DNA of 64,000 nucleotides from Podocnemis expansa. Taxonomy: Eukaryota > Chordata > Testudines > Podocnemididae. A program made the position numbers and the translations under genes. This document shows, piece after piece, positions 1-11,420 of this stretch (position 1 is the first letter of the stretch; each line of letters starts with the position of its first letter). A model generated the notes under the pieces. That model saw nothing but the letters and a program-made list of their open reading frames with translations. It did not search any database and had not been told where the DNA came from. The DNA is taken from contig ML681995.1 in assembly GCA_007922195.1 (NCBI GenBank), forward strand, positions 205,942 through 269,941. The letters run 5' to 3'.

Positions 1-95
1 GGTTTGACACAAGAGGATCTGATCCAGCAAAACACTTAAGCACCTGTTTAACTTCAAGCATGTGAGTAGTGCCACTGTCTCTCTCTCTCGATAGT
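1..95. repeat. Old interspersed repeat fragment
   Basis: The run 'aacttcaagcatgtgagtag' matches a second copy near 35,870-35,915 ('aactttaagcatgtgagcaa', followed by a 'cccattga' stretch). I read it as an ancient amniote-type SINE or LINE remnant. The family is not certain, and no coding potential is seen. Confidence 0.4.
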
Positions 96-164
96 TCTTT
101 GGGAATTTTATTAAGGATAATAGAGTGCTGGGTGATCATACATGACCATGCCAGGTCACAAGCC

Positions 165-610
165 CAGGGCTGGATTAATGCAGGGGCTTTAGGGGCTGGA
201 GCCCCAGATCACAGTCTAAAGGGGAACCCTGCAGCCCCACAAAAATCTGGCCCTGAACACTGCCAGCACCAGGCCTGCTGCTGGCGGGGACTCCCTCCTT
301 TGGGGTTTCTGGCCTGCCTCCATGCTGCGAGCCAACAGTACTCACAGGAGAGGAGTCCCTGCCCCTGGAGTTCGGGGCTGTCGACCAGCCCCCTCATAGT
401 GCTGAGTGCCCACCTGCCCTGGCCCCTGGCTGGCCAGCTCTGCAACTCCACCCACAGAGCTGGTTGGGCCCCCGAGCACTGGTGGATCTGCTGGACCTGG
501 CCAAGCATAGCCCTGTCCCACATGGGGCACCACCACAGTGTGTGTGGTGAGGGGGACAACAACAGTGGGCAGTACCAGGCCTTCAGGAAGCTTGACTCAG
601 CTCTGAACAA
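165..610. repeat. GC-rich transposon fragment, hAT-like left end
   Basis: The segment starts with CAGGGCTGGATTAATGC, a hAT-style terminus, and has a GC-rich interior much like those of the better-bounded hAT elements in this window. No matching right terminus or target duplication was found, so it is probably truncated. Overlapping open frames on both strands reflect base composition. Confidence 0.4.
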
Positions 611-1891
611 GCTGACTCGCTATTTGTTTCGTTTCCTAATTGTCTTATTTCATCCCAGAGCAGTAGAAAATATGTGATGGACTACTGGAACTAGAACAGC
701 AGAAAAACATTTTGTGATGGTGTTTGAGGATATGTTGTGTTTTTGTTTTCCTATTATTGAATTTCAGCAAGGAAATACAAATTCCTCAAAGAATAGCAGC
801 TAATGAAACACATTAGACAAACAGGTATAAATAAGCCTAAATCTGTATGTGGTAACTGGATATTCTACTCCCTTTTCAGTATTTATTATCTAGCTATGAT
901 TCATATATATGTATTTTAAAAAAGAACATTAAGTTTACAAACACTTCAAAGTGAAGAAACGCCAACATTAAGTTGCAGTCAGATTTTCACAAATGCTTAA
1001 GGTTGGTCTTCTTCTACTCTACTCCCATGGAAGTCAGTAGGTATTTGAGGACTGCTTTTGAAATTCAACCCTTGAATTTTTTCAGAGAGATCTGTTTCCT
1101 TGTCCCAGCCATTCTCTTCTGCCAACTACTTTAAAACAAAGAAGACAAAGAGCTGGTCTTTAGTTTGTGCAGTGCATCCATCCAACAAAGGGCACAATTT
1201 TGCCCTATGTATATGCCCACACATCAAATTTTAATTCTTATGTTAGTTGGCCAACCTTTTTTCACCCACTCAAATTTCCTTCCAGCAATCCTGATGAGTC
1301 ATTGGTCATGCAACCTATGCCAATGTGAGCACCTCACATATATATTTGCAGAGAAGTGGTCTTAAAACCCACTAAAAGACAGATTTGTAATTATTTTGTA
1401 AATGAGATGGAAAGCTAATGAGGTCTTTTTAGTTTTAGCACATAGGGGGTTTTTTGTTTTGTTTTTTCCTTGAGATCATCATAATCTTTCCCCCCAGTGA
1501 TTTTTGCCTTTCATTTCCTGGCTAAATCCATGGTATATCCTGTTCTATATCAAAGTCAAAAAATGAATTTTTTGTTACATAATCTCGGAGACTGTGCTTC
1601 TCTTAATATGTACTTGTCTCAAAGTCAACCCGTAGATCTGATGCAGAGACGACACCTAAGATATTCACACCATGTATGTACAAATACAATGTCTCCTTTA
1701 GTTCAGTGGTTTTCTCTATTATGAGGACTACAAGATACACAAAGCTGCAGGCTTTTCACACATCTAATAGCTTTTGACACAAAGCTACCACTTGTTAAAT
1801 GCAAATAGTCTTACTTATGCATGTTAGTAACAAGAAAAACCAGTTGTACAAAATTTCCTTCCCTGTTTTGTATGAACTGCCTAGTCTAAAG
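611..1891. other. Intergenic, nothing recognised
   Basis: AT-rich sequence with short poly-T and poly-A tracts. Open frames are short and show no family signature. No repeat family was recognised by eye. Confidence 0.5.
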
Positions 1892-2101
1892 CAGTGGTTT
1901 TCAACCTCTGGTCCATGGAGCACTGTGGGTTCACAGACTATGTCTGCTAAAGGCTGTCATTACCATAGAACAGTGGTTTTCAACTAGTGGTCTGCAGACC
2001 CCTGGTGCTCTGTAGACAGTGTCTAAAATTTCCAAAGGGATCTGCACCTCCATTCAGAATTTTTTATGGGTTCACAAATGAAAAAAGGTTGCAAACCACT
2101 G
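1892..2101. mobile_element. hAT-type MITE with internally repeated left end
   Basis: Starts CAGTGGTTTTCAACC and ends GGTTGCAAACCACTG, good terminal inverted repeats. Flanks GTCTAAAG (1884-1891) and ATTTAAAG (2102-2109) match at 6 of 8 positions, the 8-bp target duplication expected of hAT. The start motif occurs again at 1971, so the left ~80 bp may be duplicated or a second copy may be embedded. The outer flanks fit better than those around the inner start. Confidence 0.75.
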
Positions 2102-2443
2102 ATTTAAAGAGAAAAAAAACCAAACAGATCATACAACAATCAAAAACATTCCTGAACAAATCTAGTTTCATTATACTGGAGAGTGGAAGATGATAATTTT
2201 TTAAGAGGAATGGTTGTTGCCCAGTGTTAACCTGTAGAACTTACAAAAAGACTTGCTAAATAATTCAATTGTGTTTTTACAGGTGTATAAGTGCAGTCAC
2301 AGACACTGATTAAATCTGGCGGAGGGGGAGGGGAGTGCTACATTTTCTCTGATTCTAACTACTGGCTGAAAATTCTCTGAAGTCAGTAAGATTTAGATGT
2401 GTTTACACGCTTTCCTTGCTTAAAATTAACAAACTTTATAAAA
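2102..2443. other. Intergenic, nothing recognised
   Basis: Short AT-rich spacer between two hAT elements, with a small G-rich run near 2322. No gene or repeat recognised. Confidence 0.5.
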
Positions 2444-2821
2444 CAAGCTTGTCCAACCTGTGGCCCGCGGGCTGGACTCCAGCCCACCAAGGGCTTTCAT
2501 CCAGCCCGTTTAATTCGGCCACAGGAGCCTGGTAGCAGGGCCAGCTGGGGCCCTTTGTAATTTCTTGCCCTGTGCACAGCTGCAGGAGTGTGTGTGACAT
2601 GGCTGGAGGGCTGTTCAAGGGCTGGATTCAGCCCCTTTCAGGTGAGAAGGGGGGCTGGCAAAGGGGTTGCAGGCCCAGGGCTGGGGTTGGGGAGCCTCCG
2701 CAGTGGATCTGGGGAAGGGGAGCCCCCAAGGTAGGGACTGAGGAAGGGGGGACAAACGGGATCCTATGCCTAATGGGAGAGGGAAAGAGAGGGGGTTGGG
2801 GAGACAAGCTGCATGGGGGGA

Positions 2822-3587
2822 CAAGGGTTAATGTATAATTTGGCAGGCCCCCAAACCCTCCTAAATTTTGGGGCCCCCTTCATGTACTCTAGCTACTGCC
2901 CCCAAATGCCTGCCCCCACCCCAGTTACTGCCCCTCAAACATCTACCCCCCATCAGACCACCCTTTCCCCATGTCTTCCTCAGCCCCAATTGCCATTCCC
3001 TAAGCTCCCTCCCCCATGTCCCCAGTCCAGCCCTCCTAACCCCCCCACTCCAACTCCCTCATTTTCACTTCACCCTTCAGCCCCTCAACCCCCACCACAC
3101 CTCCCCAGCCAACTTCTCCCGAGTCCTGCCAACCCCTTCCCTAAGATGCCCCCCACCCTGCTGCCAGCTTCTCCTGCCCCCTTGAGACACCCCAAGCTCC
3201 CTTGCCAGCTTCTCTTGCTCCCCTGAGACACTCCAAGCCCCCCCTCTGCTTGCTTCTCCTGCTCCCCTAGACACCCCAAGTCCCCCCACTGGCTTCTCCT
3301 GCTCCCTCAGACACCCCAAGCCCCAGCCGGCCCCCCCAGTCCTGCCACTGGCCCCTGCGGTCCCCCAAGCCCTTTCCTAACCCCCCTCCCTCCACCCTGC
3401 CACTGCGTTCCGGTGTGTTCCTCTAGTTTTTAGGGGGCCCTGGATCACAGCCTTCTGGTGCATTCCTCTAGTTTTTAGGGGGCCTAGAACACTGTCCCCT
3501 AAAAATAGGGGGCACCAGAATGCAGCCCCCTAAAAATAGGGGGCTCAGAACACCGTCCTGGGGTGTTCCGGCTTACTTTAACCACTG
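2822..3587. mobile_element. hAT MITE, 'gggttaaag' family, C-rich interior
   Basis: Starts CAAGGGTTAATGTATAATTT and ends CTTACTTTAACCACTG, diverged forms of the terminus CAGGGGTTAAAGTAT seen at 18,168-18,809. The interior is pyrimidine-rich, with several copies of a 'cttctcctgctccc' motif near 3170-3310 and of a 'ctaaaaatagggggc' motif near 3420-3550. The flanks TGGGGGGA and GCGGGCTA agree only 4 of 8. Proline-rich open frames across it are low-complexity artefacts. Confidence 0.6.
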
Positions 3588-3784
3588 GCGGGCTAGGGCG
3601 AAGAGCTGTGCAGGGAGACAGAAGAGAAGAGTGGGTTAAGGAGAAAGGCTACCTAGGGATAGGGGAGGAAGGAGAGGGAGTGAGGAGAAGAGCCATGCAG
3701 GGAGAGGGACGATGGGGCTGAGGAGAAGAGCCATACAGGGAGAGTAGAGGGAAGAGGGGAACTGGAGAGAAGAGCCATGTCGGG

Positions 3785-4908
3785 GAATGGAAGGGGGGAA
3801 AATGAAGGTTTCTAATCGTTAGAAGAGTAAAATTCTGGAACAGTCTTCAAAGGGGAGCTGTGGGGGCAAAAAATGTAACTGTTTTCAAAACTGAGCTTGA
3901 TGAGTTTATGGAGGGAATGGTATGATGGGATGCCCTACCTTGGAAATTGAATGGTTTTTGATCAATGGGTACTGGTGGTGGATATGCAAGTGGCCTAAAA
4001 AGAGAGGGTAGATGGGGTGGGTTCTGAGTTGTTACAGAAAATTCTTTCTTGGGTTATTGGCTGTTGAGACTTGCCCACATGCTCGGGGTTTAACTGATAA
4101 CAATATCTGGAGTCAAGAAGAAATTTTCCCAAAAGGCAGATTGGCTAGAGCTCTGGGGATTTTTTACCTTCCTCTATAGCACGGGGCATGGTTTGACTAC
4201 CAGTGAATTCTGTGTGTCTTAAAGTCCTTAAATCATGATTTGAGGACTTAAGTAACTGAGTCATAGGTTAAAGCAGGCGTGGCCAAACTGAGGCTTGGGA
4301 GCCGCATGAGGCTTTTAAAGGAAAAAGTGCAGCTTGTGGAAGAAAGCTAGAGGAAAGCAGCCCCAGCCTAGGAGTTTTAAATCTCCCACCCTGAGCATGC
4401 TCTGAACATGCTCAGGGGGAGCTCTAGCCTCTGCCTAGCTTCCAGACCAACCAGGAAAGGGGGCCCTGGGGAGAGGGGGGTCAGCCTGGGGGAGCCAGCA
4501 TCAGGGCCTGGGGGTTAAGGAGAGGGTTGGGATGATGGGGAGAAGCAGTGGTATGGTTGGAGAGGGCAGAAGAAGATAAGTTTTTACTGTATAGGTAGAC
4601 CTAGTTTTCTTGGTAATCTTAAGTAATTATTAGAATCTGACATTAGTAGGATCAATATTTGCCCTCTTTTTACAATAAAATTAAACTGTGCAATGAATTT
4701 TAAACTTAGTAATTTTGGAATAGGTAAAATATAGCGATATGCCTCAGTGCAGCTATCAAAGGTTTAATAATCAATCTTTGTGGCTCTTGAGTTCCATCCC
4801 TGGGTTAGAGGCTTATTGGTAAAGTGGGTGGGTGAGGTTTTGAGGCCTGCATTGTGCAGGTCAGACTAGACGATCATACTGTTCCCTTCTGACCTTAAAG
4901 TCTATGAG
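3785..4908 (+). mobile_element. CR1 LINE 3' end, split by a hAT insertion
   Basis: The left part carries the CR1 3'-UTR-type text ('taaaattctggaacagtctt', 'gagcttgatgagtttatgga'). The right part resumes after the hAT with 'gcaggtcagactagacgatc' and ends 'cttaaagtctatgag'. It is strongly 5'-truncated with no intact reverse transcriptase. A hAT occupies 4274-4802. Confidence 0.8.
4274..4802. mobile_element. hAT MITE inserted in CR1
   Basis: Starts CAGGCGTGGCCAAACTGAGG and ends GTTCCATCCCTG. Flanks GGTTAAAG (4266-4273) and GGTTAGAG (4803-4810) match 7 of 8. The right half (from about 4577) is shared with the copies at 14,121-14,589 (opposite orientation) and 19,101-21,503, including 'attagaatctgacattagta'. 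No transposase frame. Confidence 0.85.
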
Positions 4909-5383
4909 TCGCATGGCGAGACAGAAGGCGGGAGAGGAGAGTAGTGAAGCTGCAAGGGCAAAGAGAATGGAGGGTTGGTTGAGAGATGAGCAGACCTCTC
5001 TGGCAAGGGAAGAGAAGGAGTAGAGGAGCCATAGAAAAGGGGTCAGTGAGCACAGTCGAAAGGTTGGACAGCCGTGTTACAGAGCAAAGTTAATTAGCAG
5101 AGTTCTGCACTGGGGATTTCAGATGCCAGTTTAGTTGGATCAGGAAAAGCCCATGTACAAGCACAGTGAGTTGTGATTTCCACCTCTGCAATTTCACTCT
5201 CTTTGAAGACAGAGTAAACTACATAGTTGTAAACTGCAGTGTGGTTCACCACACCAGAAGTCACGAGATGTAAGCTATGTTCCCATATTTTTCACTAACC
5301 TTAGGGAAATTGTTTTGCTCTTTGCCTCAGTGTGCCCTCCCATACTTTGTCTATTTTAATTATAAACTCTCTGTGGCTTTATT

Positions 5384-5660
5384 CAGGGCTTGACAAAATT
5401 GGTGCCCAGCTAGAAGCCCAGGTTCAAATCAAGGTGCCTAGCTGGGACACCCCCCTGCTGCTGAAAAACTGCAGTGGTGGCGAGGAGTCGCCCACTGCCA
5501 AACTGCTGCCAAATCACCCAAGCTCCAGTAAAAGAGACAGCAGTTTTATTTCTAGTCACCAGAGGGTGCTCCTTCACTGCATTTTCACAATGGAGCTAGG
5601 CACTAGGCTACCAGTTCTGGGTGCCATGGTGACCTAGTGCCCAGAATTTGTCAAGCCCTG
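5384..5660. mobile_element. hAT-type MITE with long TIR
   Basis: Terminal inverted repeats are nearly perfect: CAGGGCTTGACAAAATTGG at the left against AGAATTTGTCAAGCCCTG at the right. Flanks GCTTTATT and CTTTAATT are alike but offset by an indel. The internal segment 'agagggtgctcct' to 'gtggagctaggc' recurs in a diverged copy near 57,207-57,345. Confidence 0.75.
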
Positions 5661-5722
5661 CTTTAATTACGTATACAGCAGCAAGCCCAAGGAGCCTTTG
5701 ATCTAGTATAGAACTTGTAGAT

Positions 5723-6091
5723 GAGGGGTTGGCAAACTTTTTGGCCTGAGAGCCACGTCTGTTGTATGGTGGACCACATGTAGTGAGAGAGGGACAGGAG
5801 AAGGGGCAATGCTAGAAGTAGGAAGCTGCTGCTGCTGGGCCCATGTGGTGAGTGAGGGGTGGTGAAGGGGTGAGGCTGGCAGGGGGAGCAGTTGCCAAGT
5901 TCAGCAAGGGTTCCACTGGGTCCACGTGGGGAGGGAGGAGTAGCTGCTGTGCTCAGATCAGGGTAATGCTGCAACTGGACCCACATCGTGGGGAAGCGCA
6001 GGGCCAGGAGTAGCAGCTGTGCTCCAGCCAGGCCCAGCTTGTGGGCCTAATGAAAGACTTCTGCCCACAGGTCATAATTTGCCCATCTCTG
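5723..6091. mobile_element. Probable hAT MITE, 'ggttggcaaac' end
   Basis: Starts GAGGGGTTGGCAAACTTTT and ends AATTTGCCCATCTCTG, recognisably inverted. Flanks TTGTAGAT and CTATAAAC agree 4 of 8 with all differences transitions, consistent with age but weak alone. The interior is GC-rich with several 'gagcagttg/gctgctg' blocks. No coding sequence. Confidence 0.55.
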
Positions 6092-6099
6092 CTATAAAC

Positions 6100-7028
6100 A
6101 CTACCTTATTATAAATAACAATAGCAGCTTTGCCTGGCTACATTAGGGTTTTGTGACAATAACGGGTGAAAGGCCATATCATCAGTTCCTTGTGTAAATT
6201 GGCTGAAGATCTGGCCTCAGATATTTTCAGGGAGAAGTTTAAGTTGAAAGTGTCTCTCTAATTACTACCTTTCTTTCTTGAGCTTGAATGGTTACATTTG
6301 TCTCCAGATTCCTTCCTTCCGCCATGAATAAGAGTGCAAAGTGGCTTTCATGTGGCTTATCTTTTGCTTGAGTATTGGCTAGTGTTTCTTTACTAGGATC
6401 AAGTGATCATGATCAGTTTCTGGTGCCAGTGCAGCACAGAGCATTGGGCCCACCTAACTCTTTTCCATCCATAGATTCTGTGCAGACTGTCCCCAAAGAA
6501 ACACCTGGGAAAAGATAGGCAAACTTTCCTTCCTTATCTTTGCAGCCATGACAGAATCTTTGACTAACTGCTACCAAAATCCACTTGTTTCTTTTTTGTG
6601 GAAAGGTGCAGTCTATACCAGAGGCTATACATAAGATATTTTAACAGTGCTGGCAGAATTGCTCCGTTATTTAGCACATTCTAATTTTGGCCCAGCAACA
6701 TGCTTTCTCGCATTCTTTAGAACTAAAGGACTGGATTGCTGCTATTTTTACCTGATATAAATAAAACATTTAGGTTCAAAACAATATGCTAACCTGTACA
6801 ACCTGTCATTGCAGAAAAGTCAGAAGCATGAGAGACGTGAGAAATCTTCTTACTCCTTGAGGAGCCCAAGGAGCCAAGAGCTTTGTGCAGGCAGGTTCCT
6901 TGGGGGAGCAAGAAGCCTAAGGGATAGCCTGGCTCTGGCTGGAGCCCCTACTCACCCTGCCTTTCTTGACAATTTCATGGCTCCAGGAGGGAGCCAGATG
7001 ACAGCCAGCACCCAATATATGTAAGCCA
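6100..7028. other. Intergenic, nothing recognised
   Basis: Unique-looking sequence. A 71-codon plus-strand frame at 6809-7024 starts just after an AG and is rich in basic and polar residues, but has no recognisable domain and no downstream coding continuation. Confidence 0.4.
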
Positions 7029-7196
7029 CTGTGTCTACACAGAGGCTGGGTTACCCTGACAATAGGATGTAAGCCCTAGGTCTCTCACAAAGGTGAGTCA
7101 GTGTAATGGGGGACTAGCATAGTGTGTACATTGACATAATTAGGTTGGCATAAGCAGCCTTGTGCTAACTTATCTCTGTAGTATGTACACCAGACA
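7029..7196. repeat. Harbinger-like MITE fragment
   Basis: Bounded by GTGTCTACAC at the left and GTATGTACAC at the right, with 'cataattaggttggcataag' inside. This resembles the 'TGTCTACA' MITEs at 45,222-45,725 and 63,172-63,868. Boundaries are approximate. Confidence 0.45.
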
Positions 7197-8432
7197 TTAG
7201 TGTTCATTTTCTTGTCTCCCTGAAGGTAGAAAGAAATTTGCTCTCCACTAGTTAATCAACCATTTGTCAGTCCTGTAAAGACGCTAAGACTTTAACTAAA
7301 GTTCTCGATGTAACCTTTTAAATACCTCTTCAGCTCACTTAAAATCTTTTGCAATGATAACTAAATGACCATTACGCTGATGATCATGCTTTCACTTTTC
7401 TGTCCTAGACAGCTGTTTTTTCATATTGGAGGAAACCAGTATAAAGATGGCAACAAAAATTTACCTTTCACATAAAGCAGATAGGCCCATTGTGAAATCC
7501 TCATTGAGCACTCAATTGTGACAGAAGGGCATTAAGACTCTCTAGATGGGTCTAGGCACACACGCAGGAAGAAGTGGTCCTGTGTGCTTGCTTACTCTCC
7601 TCTCTGGATCAAGTGGGCAGGAAGGGAGCAGGCAGGGACAGGGAATAGGTGGAGTCTTGGCCCCAGTCTCGCTACTTGTTGGCCAGCAGAGCTGAGTCAG
7701 CACACAGTGGGGAGAAGGGGTGGGAGGGCATGGAGTGTGGTAATTGTCAGTGGTTACAGGCCAGCAGGCAGTTATTATCCCCTAGAGCAAGAAGGAAGCA
7801 GGGGAGCCAAGGTGACTCAGAGGTATTTCTGAGTCACAGTGCTGCTTAGGGCTACTTTTGGGACCGTTCGGTTTATGTATCACCTCTTTCTCAGGGCTAT
7901 ACCTGAAGTCCCAATCTAACCATTAATCACTGAGCTCAGATGGGAGTTCTGCCTGAGTAGGGACAGAAAAGATGAATAGAATCAGAATAGAATAAAATTA
8001 TTGCTCCATGGTATTAATCTTGTACCTTCTCTCAGGGTCTGAATAACCCTGTCGCAGGAATAACTAACAACAAATCGGTGGCAGAGCAATGTTAACCACT
8101 CTAGCTCTTCCGCTTTGAATTGTTGCGTAATGCATGTAAACTTCAATCTGCCTTACAAGTTCAAATGAGCCAGTGGAAGCGCAGGCACGTTGCAAGTCAA
8201 GACTGAGCAAGCACTAGCAGAGCTCTGTACAGATGCTACCGACACTATACCTGGCTCCAGTACATATTATAAGCACTTTTATGAACAGGTGGTGTGACGA
8301 ATCCACGTGCTGCATGCATACAGATTTGTTACTTGGTCGTTAGCCCATGTACATGCAGGCTTGCAGATAAACCCCAGAGGCTTTGATTCCGGAAACAAAG
8401 GACTCCATCGCTCTGAGCTGATCCTTGTAGAA
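7197..8432. other. Intergenic, GC-rich patch at 7540-7850
   Basis: Mostly AT-rich spacer. The 7540-7850 patch is G-rich with overlapping open frames but no domain. It may be an unidentified repeat interior. Confidence 0.4.
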
Positions 8433-8620
8433 CAGCGGTTTTCAAACATAGGGTTGGGACCCAGTACTGAGTCACAGACCCTCAGGCACTGGGTCACGGC
8501 AACCTCTGCTGCCACCGTCAAAAGACTGGAATGCATTGCTCAAAGATGTAATTGTCGGGTCATGGGCATAAATGATTTTTTTTCAACTGGGTCCTGAGAA
8601 AAAGTGTTTGAAAACCACTA
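8433..8620. mobile_element. hAT MITE, ~188 bp family, copy 1
   Basis: Starts CAGCGGTTTTCAAACATAGG and ends GTTTGAAAACCACTA. Flanks TTGTAGAA and CACTAGAA match 5 of 8. It is collinear with the copies at 23,491-23,675 and 34,251-34,441 ('gttgggacccagtactg', 'gactggaatgcattgctc', 'gggtcatgggcataaat'). Confidence 0.8.
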
Positions 8621-8707
8621 CACTAGAAGAAGGTCCCTTCTCTTGAATAGCCACTGGAGAGAGAGGGAGTTTTGATTATATACACTGAATCAGTGCATTG
8701 AACAGGG

Positions 8708-9243
8708 CAGGGATCTGCAACCTGCAACTCTATAGTTATTCCCTTGTGGCTTTGGGCTCCAGTTTCTCCACCCCTCCTCCTCATCACTGGCAAACCCTGT
8801 GGGCAGTGATTTCCCTAACACCCCTCTCACACACACCCCTGAATTTCCCAACACCCCTCCAGCTGTCAGCTAGTAAGTGTTATAACAATTTGTGAGCACA
8901 CCCCAACACCCCTCCTCACAGCTCCCCATACCCTCCTAATTTCAAATCCTGAGGAAGCTACAGCCTGCAGGTGGCCCAATCTTGGCTCCAGGCCACCCTC
9001 TGCCACCCAGGGACCCTGGTGGCAGCCTATACCAGGCTCCACCCAACACAGGGGGACCCTATGAGGGGACACTAATTCAAGGCTTCACCCCCCACCACTA
9101 ACAGGGGACCCTGTGGCAGGCACCCTGGCCCAGCTCCCGCCCCCCCCCCAGCAGACTACACCCATTGCAGCTCTCAAAACACTTGGTTATTGAAGGAATT
9201 ATTTTAAAATGGCTCTGCTTACCTTTTGGGTTGCCAACCCCTG
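8708..9243. mobile_element. hAT-type MITE
   Basis: Starts CAGGGATCTGCAACCTGC and ends GGGTTGCCAACCCCTG. Flanks GAACAGGG (8700-8707) and GTATAGGG (9244-9251) match 6 of 8. The interior is C-rich ('acacccct' repeats) without coding content. Confidence 0.75.
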
Positions 9244-9251
9244 GTATAGGG

Positions 9252-9812
9252 AAAGTATGATGAACATTGTACAATTAGCTAGTTACATTGTGGAATTTTT
9301 TGTCTTAAGCATCATGTACTGGCATCTTTGAGAAAGTATTCTGTGCTCAGACAGCACAAAGCAGCCATGACACCAGTTTAACTGGCTTTCCAAGGATTCC
9401 CCTTGTATGTCTTGAAGAAGAGGGAGGAGGATCACTGGAATGTTTGTACACCTCATCTTGGTTGTCAAAACAGGTCCTTGGAGGCAGTTGCAATTGTTGC
9501 AACTTAGAATAGTGCTAACTTATGCATGAGGACCAGCAACCTAGGATCAGGAACCCCTTTCTCTCTCTCTTTGAACTATATAATAAGGCTAGTCCTGAGG
9601 ATCTGGCCCACAACTGAAATTTGAAGCTTCTTAAGTTGTTACTTCAATCTGCCTGAGAAGATAGTCGTGCAGAAACTATGATTAATACCATCAAAGTGCA
9701 GATGAGTAACAATATGGACAATTTAGGAATAATGTAATCACTTAGTACAGTTTTGGGAGATGAGACTGTTTGGGTTCACTAAAGTCCCTTTCAGCCCAAA
9801 CAGTCTATACAG
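9252..9812. other. Intergenic, nothing recognised
   Basis: Unique-looking AT-balanced sequence. Open frames are short and without family signatures. Confidence 0.45.
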
Positions 9813-10375
9813 GAAGATGAATAAGAATGGCCACACTGCCTCAGTCCAGTGGTCCATCTAGTCCAGCGTCCTGTCTTCTGACAGTGGTCAATGTTAGATG
9901 CTTCACAGGGAATGACGAGAAGAAGTAATTATCAAATGATCCATCCACTGTTGCCAGACTCAGCTTCTGGCAGCTGGAGATTGGAGACAACTTCAGAGCA
10001 TAGTTTTGCCTATCTGGCTGTCCTGGTTAATAGCCATTGATGGACCTCCATGAACACAACTAGTTATTTTTTGAACCACATTATAGTTTTAGCCTTCAGA
10101 AAATCCCCTGACAATGAGTTCCACAGGTTGACTGTTTATTGTGTAAAGAAATACAGTACTTCCTTTTGTTTCTTTTAATCCTGCTGCCTATTCATTTCAT
10201 TTGGTGACAGTTACTTCTTATCTTATGAGGAGTAAATAAAACTTCCTTTTTTACTGTCTCCAGTCAGGATTTTATAGAGCTTTAACATATCCCCCAACTT
10301 TGTTGTCTCTTTTCCAAGCTGAAAAGTCCCAGTCTTATTATCTCTCTTCATAGTACTTGCACAATTTAATGGTTA
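9813..10375 (-). mobile_element. CR1-type LINE, 3' coding end and UTR, minus strand
   Basis: On the plus strand it reads 'ggccacactgcctcagtcca' to 'tttccaagctgaaaagtccc', the reverse of a common CR1 3' region. On the minus strand it encodes broken remnants of the end of the reverse transcriptase, around 'QLGKE', 'NLWNSL' and 'SINGY'-type motifs. It is 5'-truncated and carries indels. Confidence 0.75.
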
Positions 10376-10518
10376 ACAAAAATACATTTAAATGTGAACA
10401 GAAATTATATATTTCTCCATGGAGGTTTGACTGACTCAGGCTTGTATGTTGATCTGAAATCAAATCTTAACTATGTTTCTTCCTCTGCACTTTGTTAGAC
10501 AATGAGATGAAATGCACA

Positions 10519-10736
10519 GGCCAGATCTACACTAGAAAAAGTATCCTAGTATAGTTATACCTAAGTACCTATGCTAGCAAACCCTACTACTGTAGATGTG
10601 CTCATATTGGAAAGAGTGTGTTCGTCAGTGTCACTTACAACAATTACCTGAGCAGAATAAACAGTACAGGTACAATGATATGCCACTATAATTGTGCCTA
10701 TGCTATGGCTTTTGTAGACATAGAAATGTTATTAAA
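10519..10736. repeat. Harbinger-like MITE
   Basis: Starts GGCCAGATCTACACTAG and ends TTTTGTAGACATAGAAA, an inverted pair with the 'TCTACA' core used by several MITEs in this window. AT-rich, non-coding interior. Target duplication not clear. Confidence 0.55.
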
Positions 10737-11264
10737 TAAATAACACCCCTACCTGACAACACTAGTGGCAAAATTTCTCTTGTAGACACAAGATTTCTAT
10801 GTGTCAGGATAAGGAAGTCCTCTACCTCTGCTCTCCAGAAGACCACCGCCACTGCCGGAAGCAATCATCAGATATCACCAGTGACTTAGTACTTGAATCA
10901 GATTCAAAGAGAGATTATCAGGGGCTGAGTATCCTCAGTTGCCATTGACATCAGAAGGTACTCAGTATATTGCAGGATTGATCCCCAGTAGTGGCTACAC
11001 TTCAGCTGTGGGTGAAGCGATTTCTCCATGTGGACAGACAGACCCGGAGATGGTGCAAGTCCACTGGGGACTCTAATCAGGAATATTCTGGAGTCCCTCT
11101 TTGTCCCTCACTTACCCACTAAAAATATTAATTCCATTATTTCTATAAACTGAAAATGATATAAACACAGCACACACTAATACACTCATGAAAAAATTCA
11201 CACTAAGTTAAATGGTATTTTGAGGGTAATATTAACTTGGGGACCCCCTTAAGCTGCTTGAGTT
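10737..11264. other. Intergenic, nothing recognised
   Basis: Includes a moderately GC-rich patch at 10,800-11,100. No open frame with a recognisable motif. Confidence 0.4.
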
Positions 11265-11420
11265 AGAATCATAGGGTTGGAAGGGACCTCATAGGTCATC
11301 TAGTCCAACCCCCTGCCAGAGGCAGGACCACTCCCACCAAACCATCCCAGTCATGGTTTTCTTCTAAGCAACTGTTTAATCTGTTTAGGCCTAGTACAAT
11401 CTCTGGATAGATCTCCCCCA
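11265..11420 (-). mobile_element. CR1 3' end, minus strand
   Basis: Contains 'tagaatcatagggttggaag' and 'catctagtccaaccccctgc', the reverse of the CR1 terminal sequence 'ccaaccctatgattcta'. 5'-truncated. Confidence 0.8.

Larger units (their letters stand above)
2444..5076. mobile_element. Outer hAT element of a four-part nest
   Basis: Left end CAAGCTTGTCCAACCTGTGG and right end AGGTTGGACAGCCGTG are inverted copies of each other. Flanks TTATAAAA (2436-2443) and TTACAGAG (5077-5084) agree at 5 of 8, with every mismatch a transition. The purine-rich interior (3,588-3,785 and 4,909-5,060, with repeated 'gaagagccat') reads continuously once the CR1 between the two parts is removed, which supports a single element later invaded. 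It carries a second hAT at 2822-3587 and a CR1 at about 3785-4908. No transposase reading frame is visible, so it is non-autonomous. Confidence 0.65.

Noticed and set aside
2813..3226. 137-codon proline-rich open frame
   Set aside because: Lies in the C-rich interior of a bounded hAT element; low-complexity with frames open in several phases.
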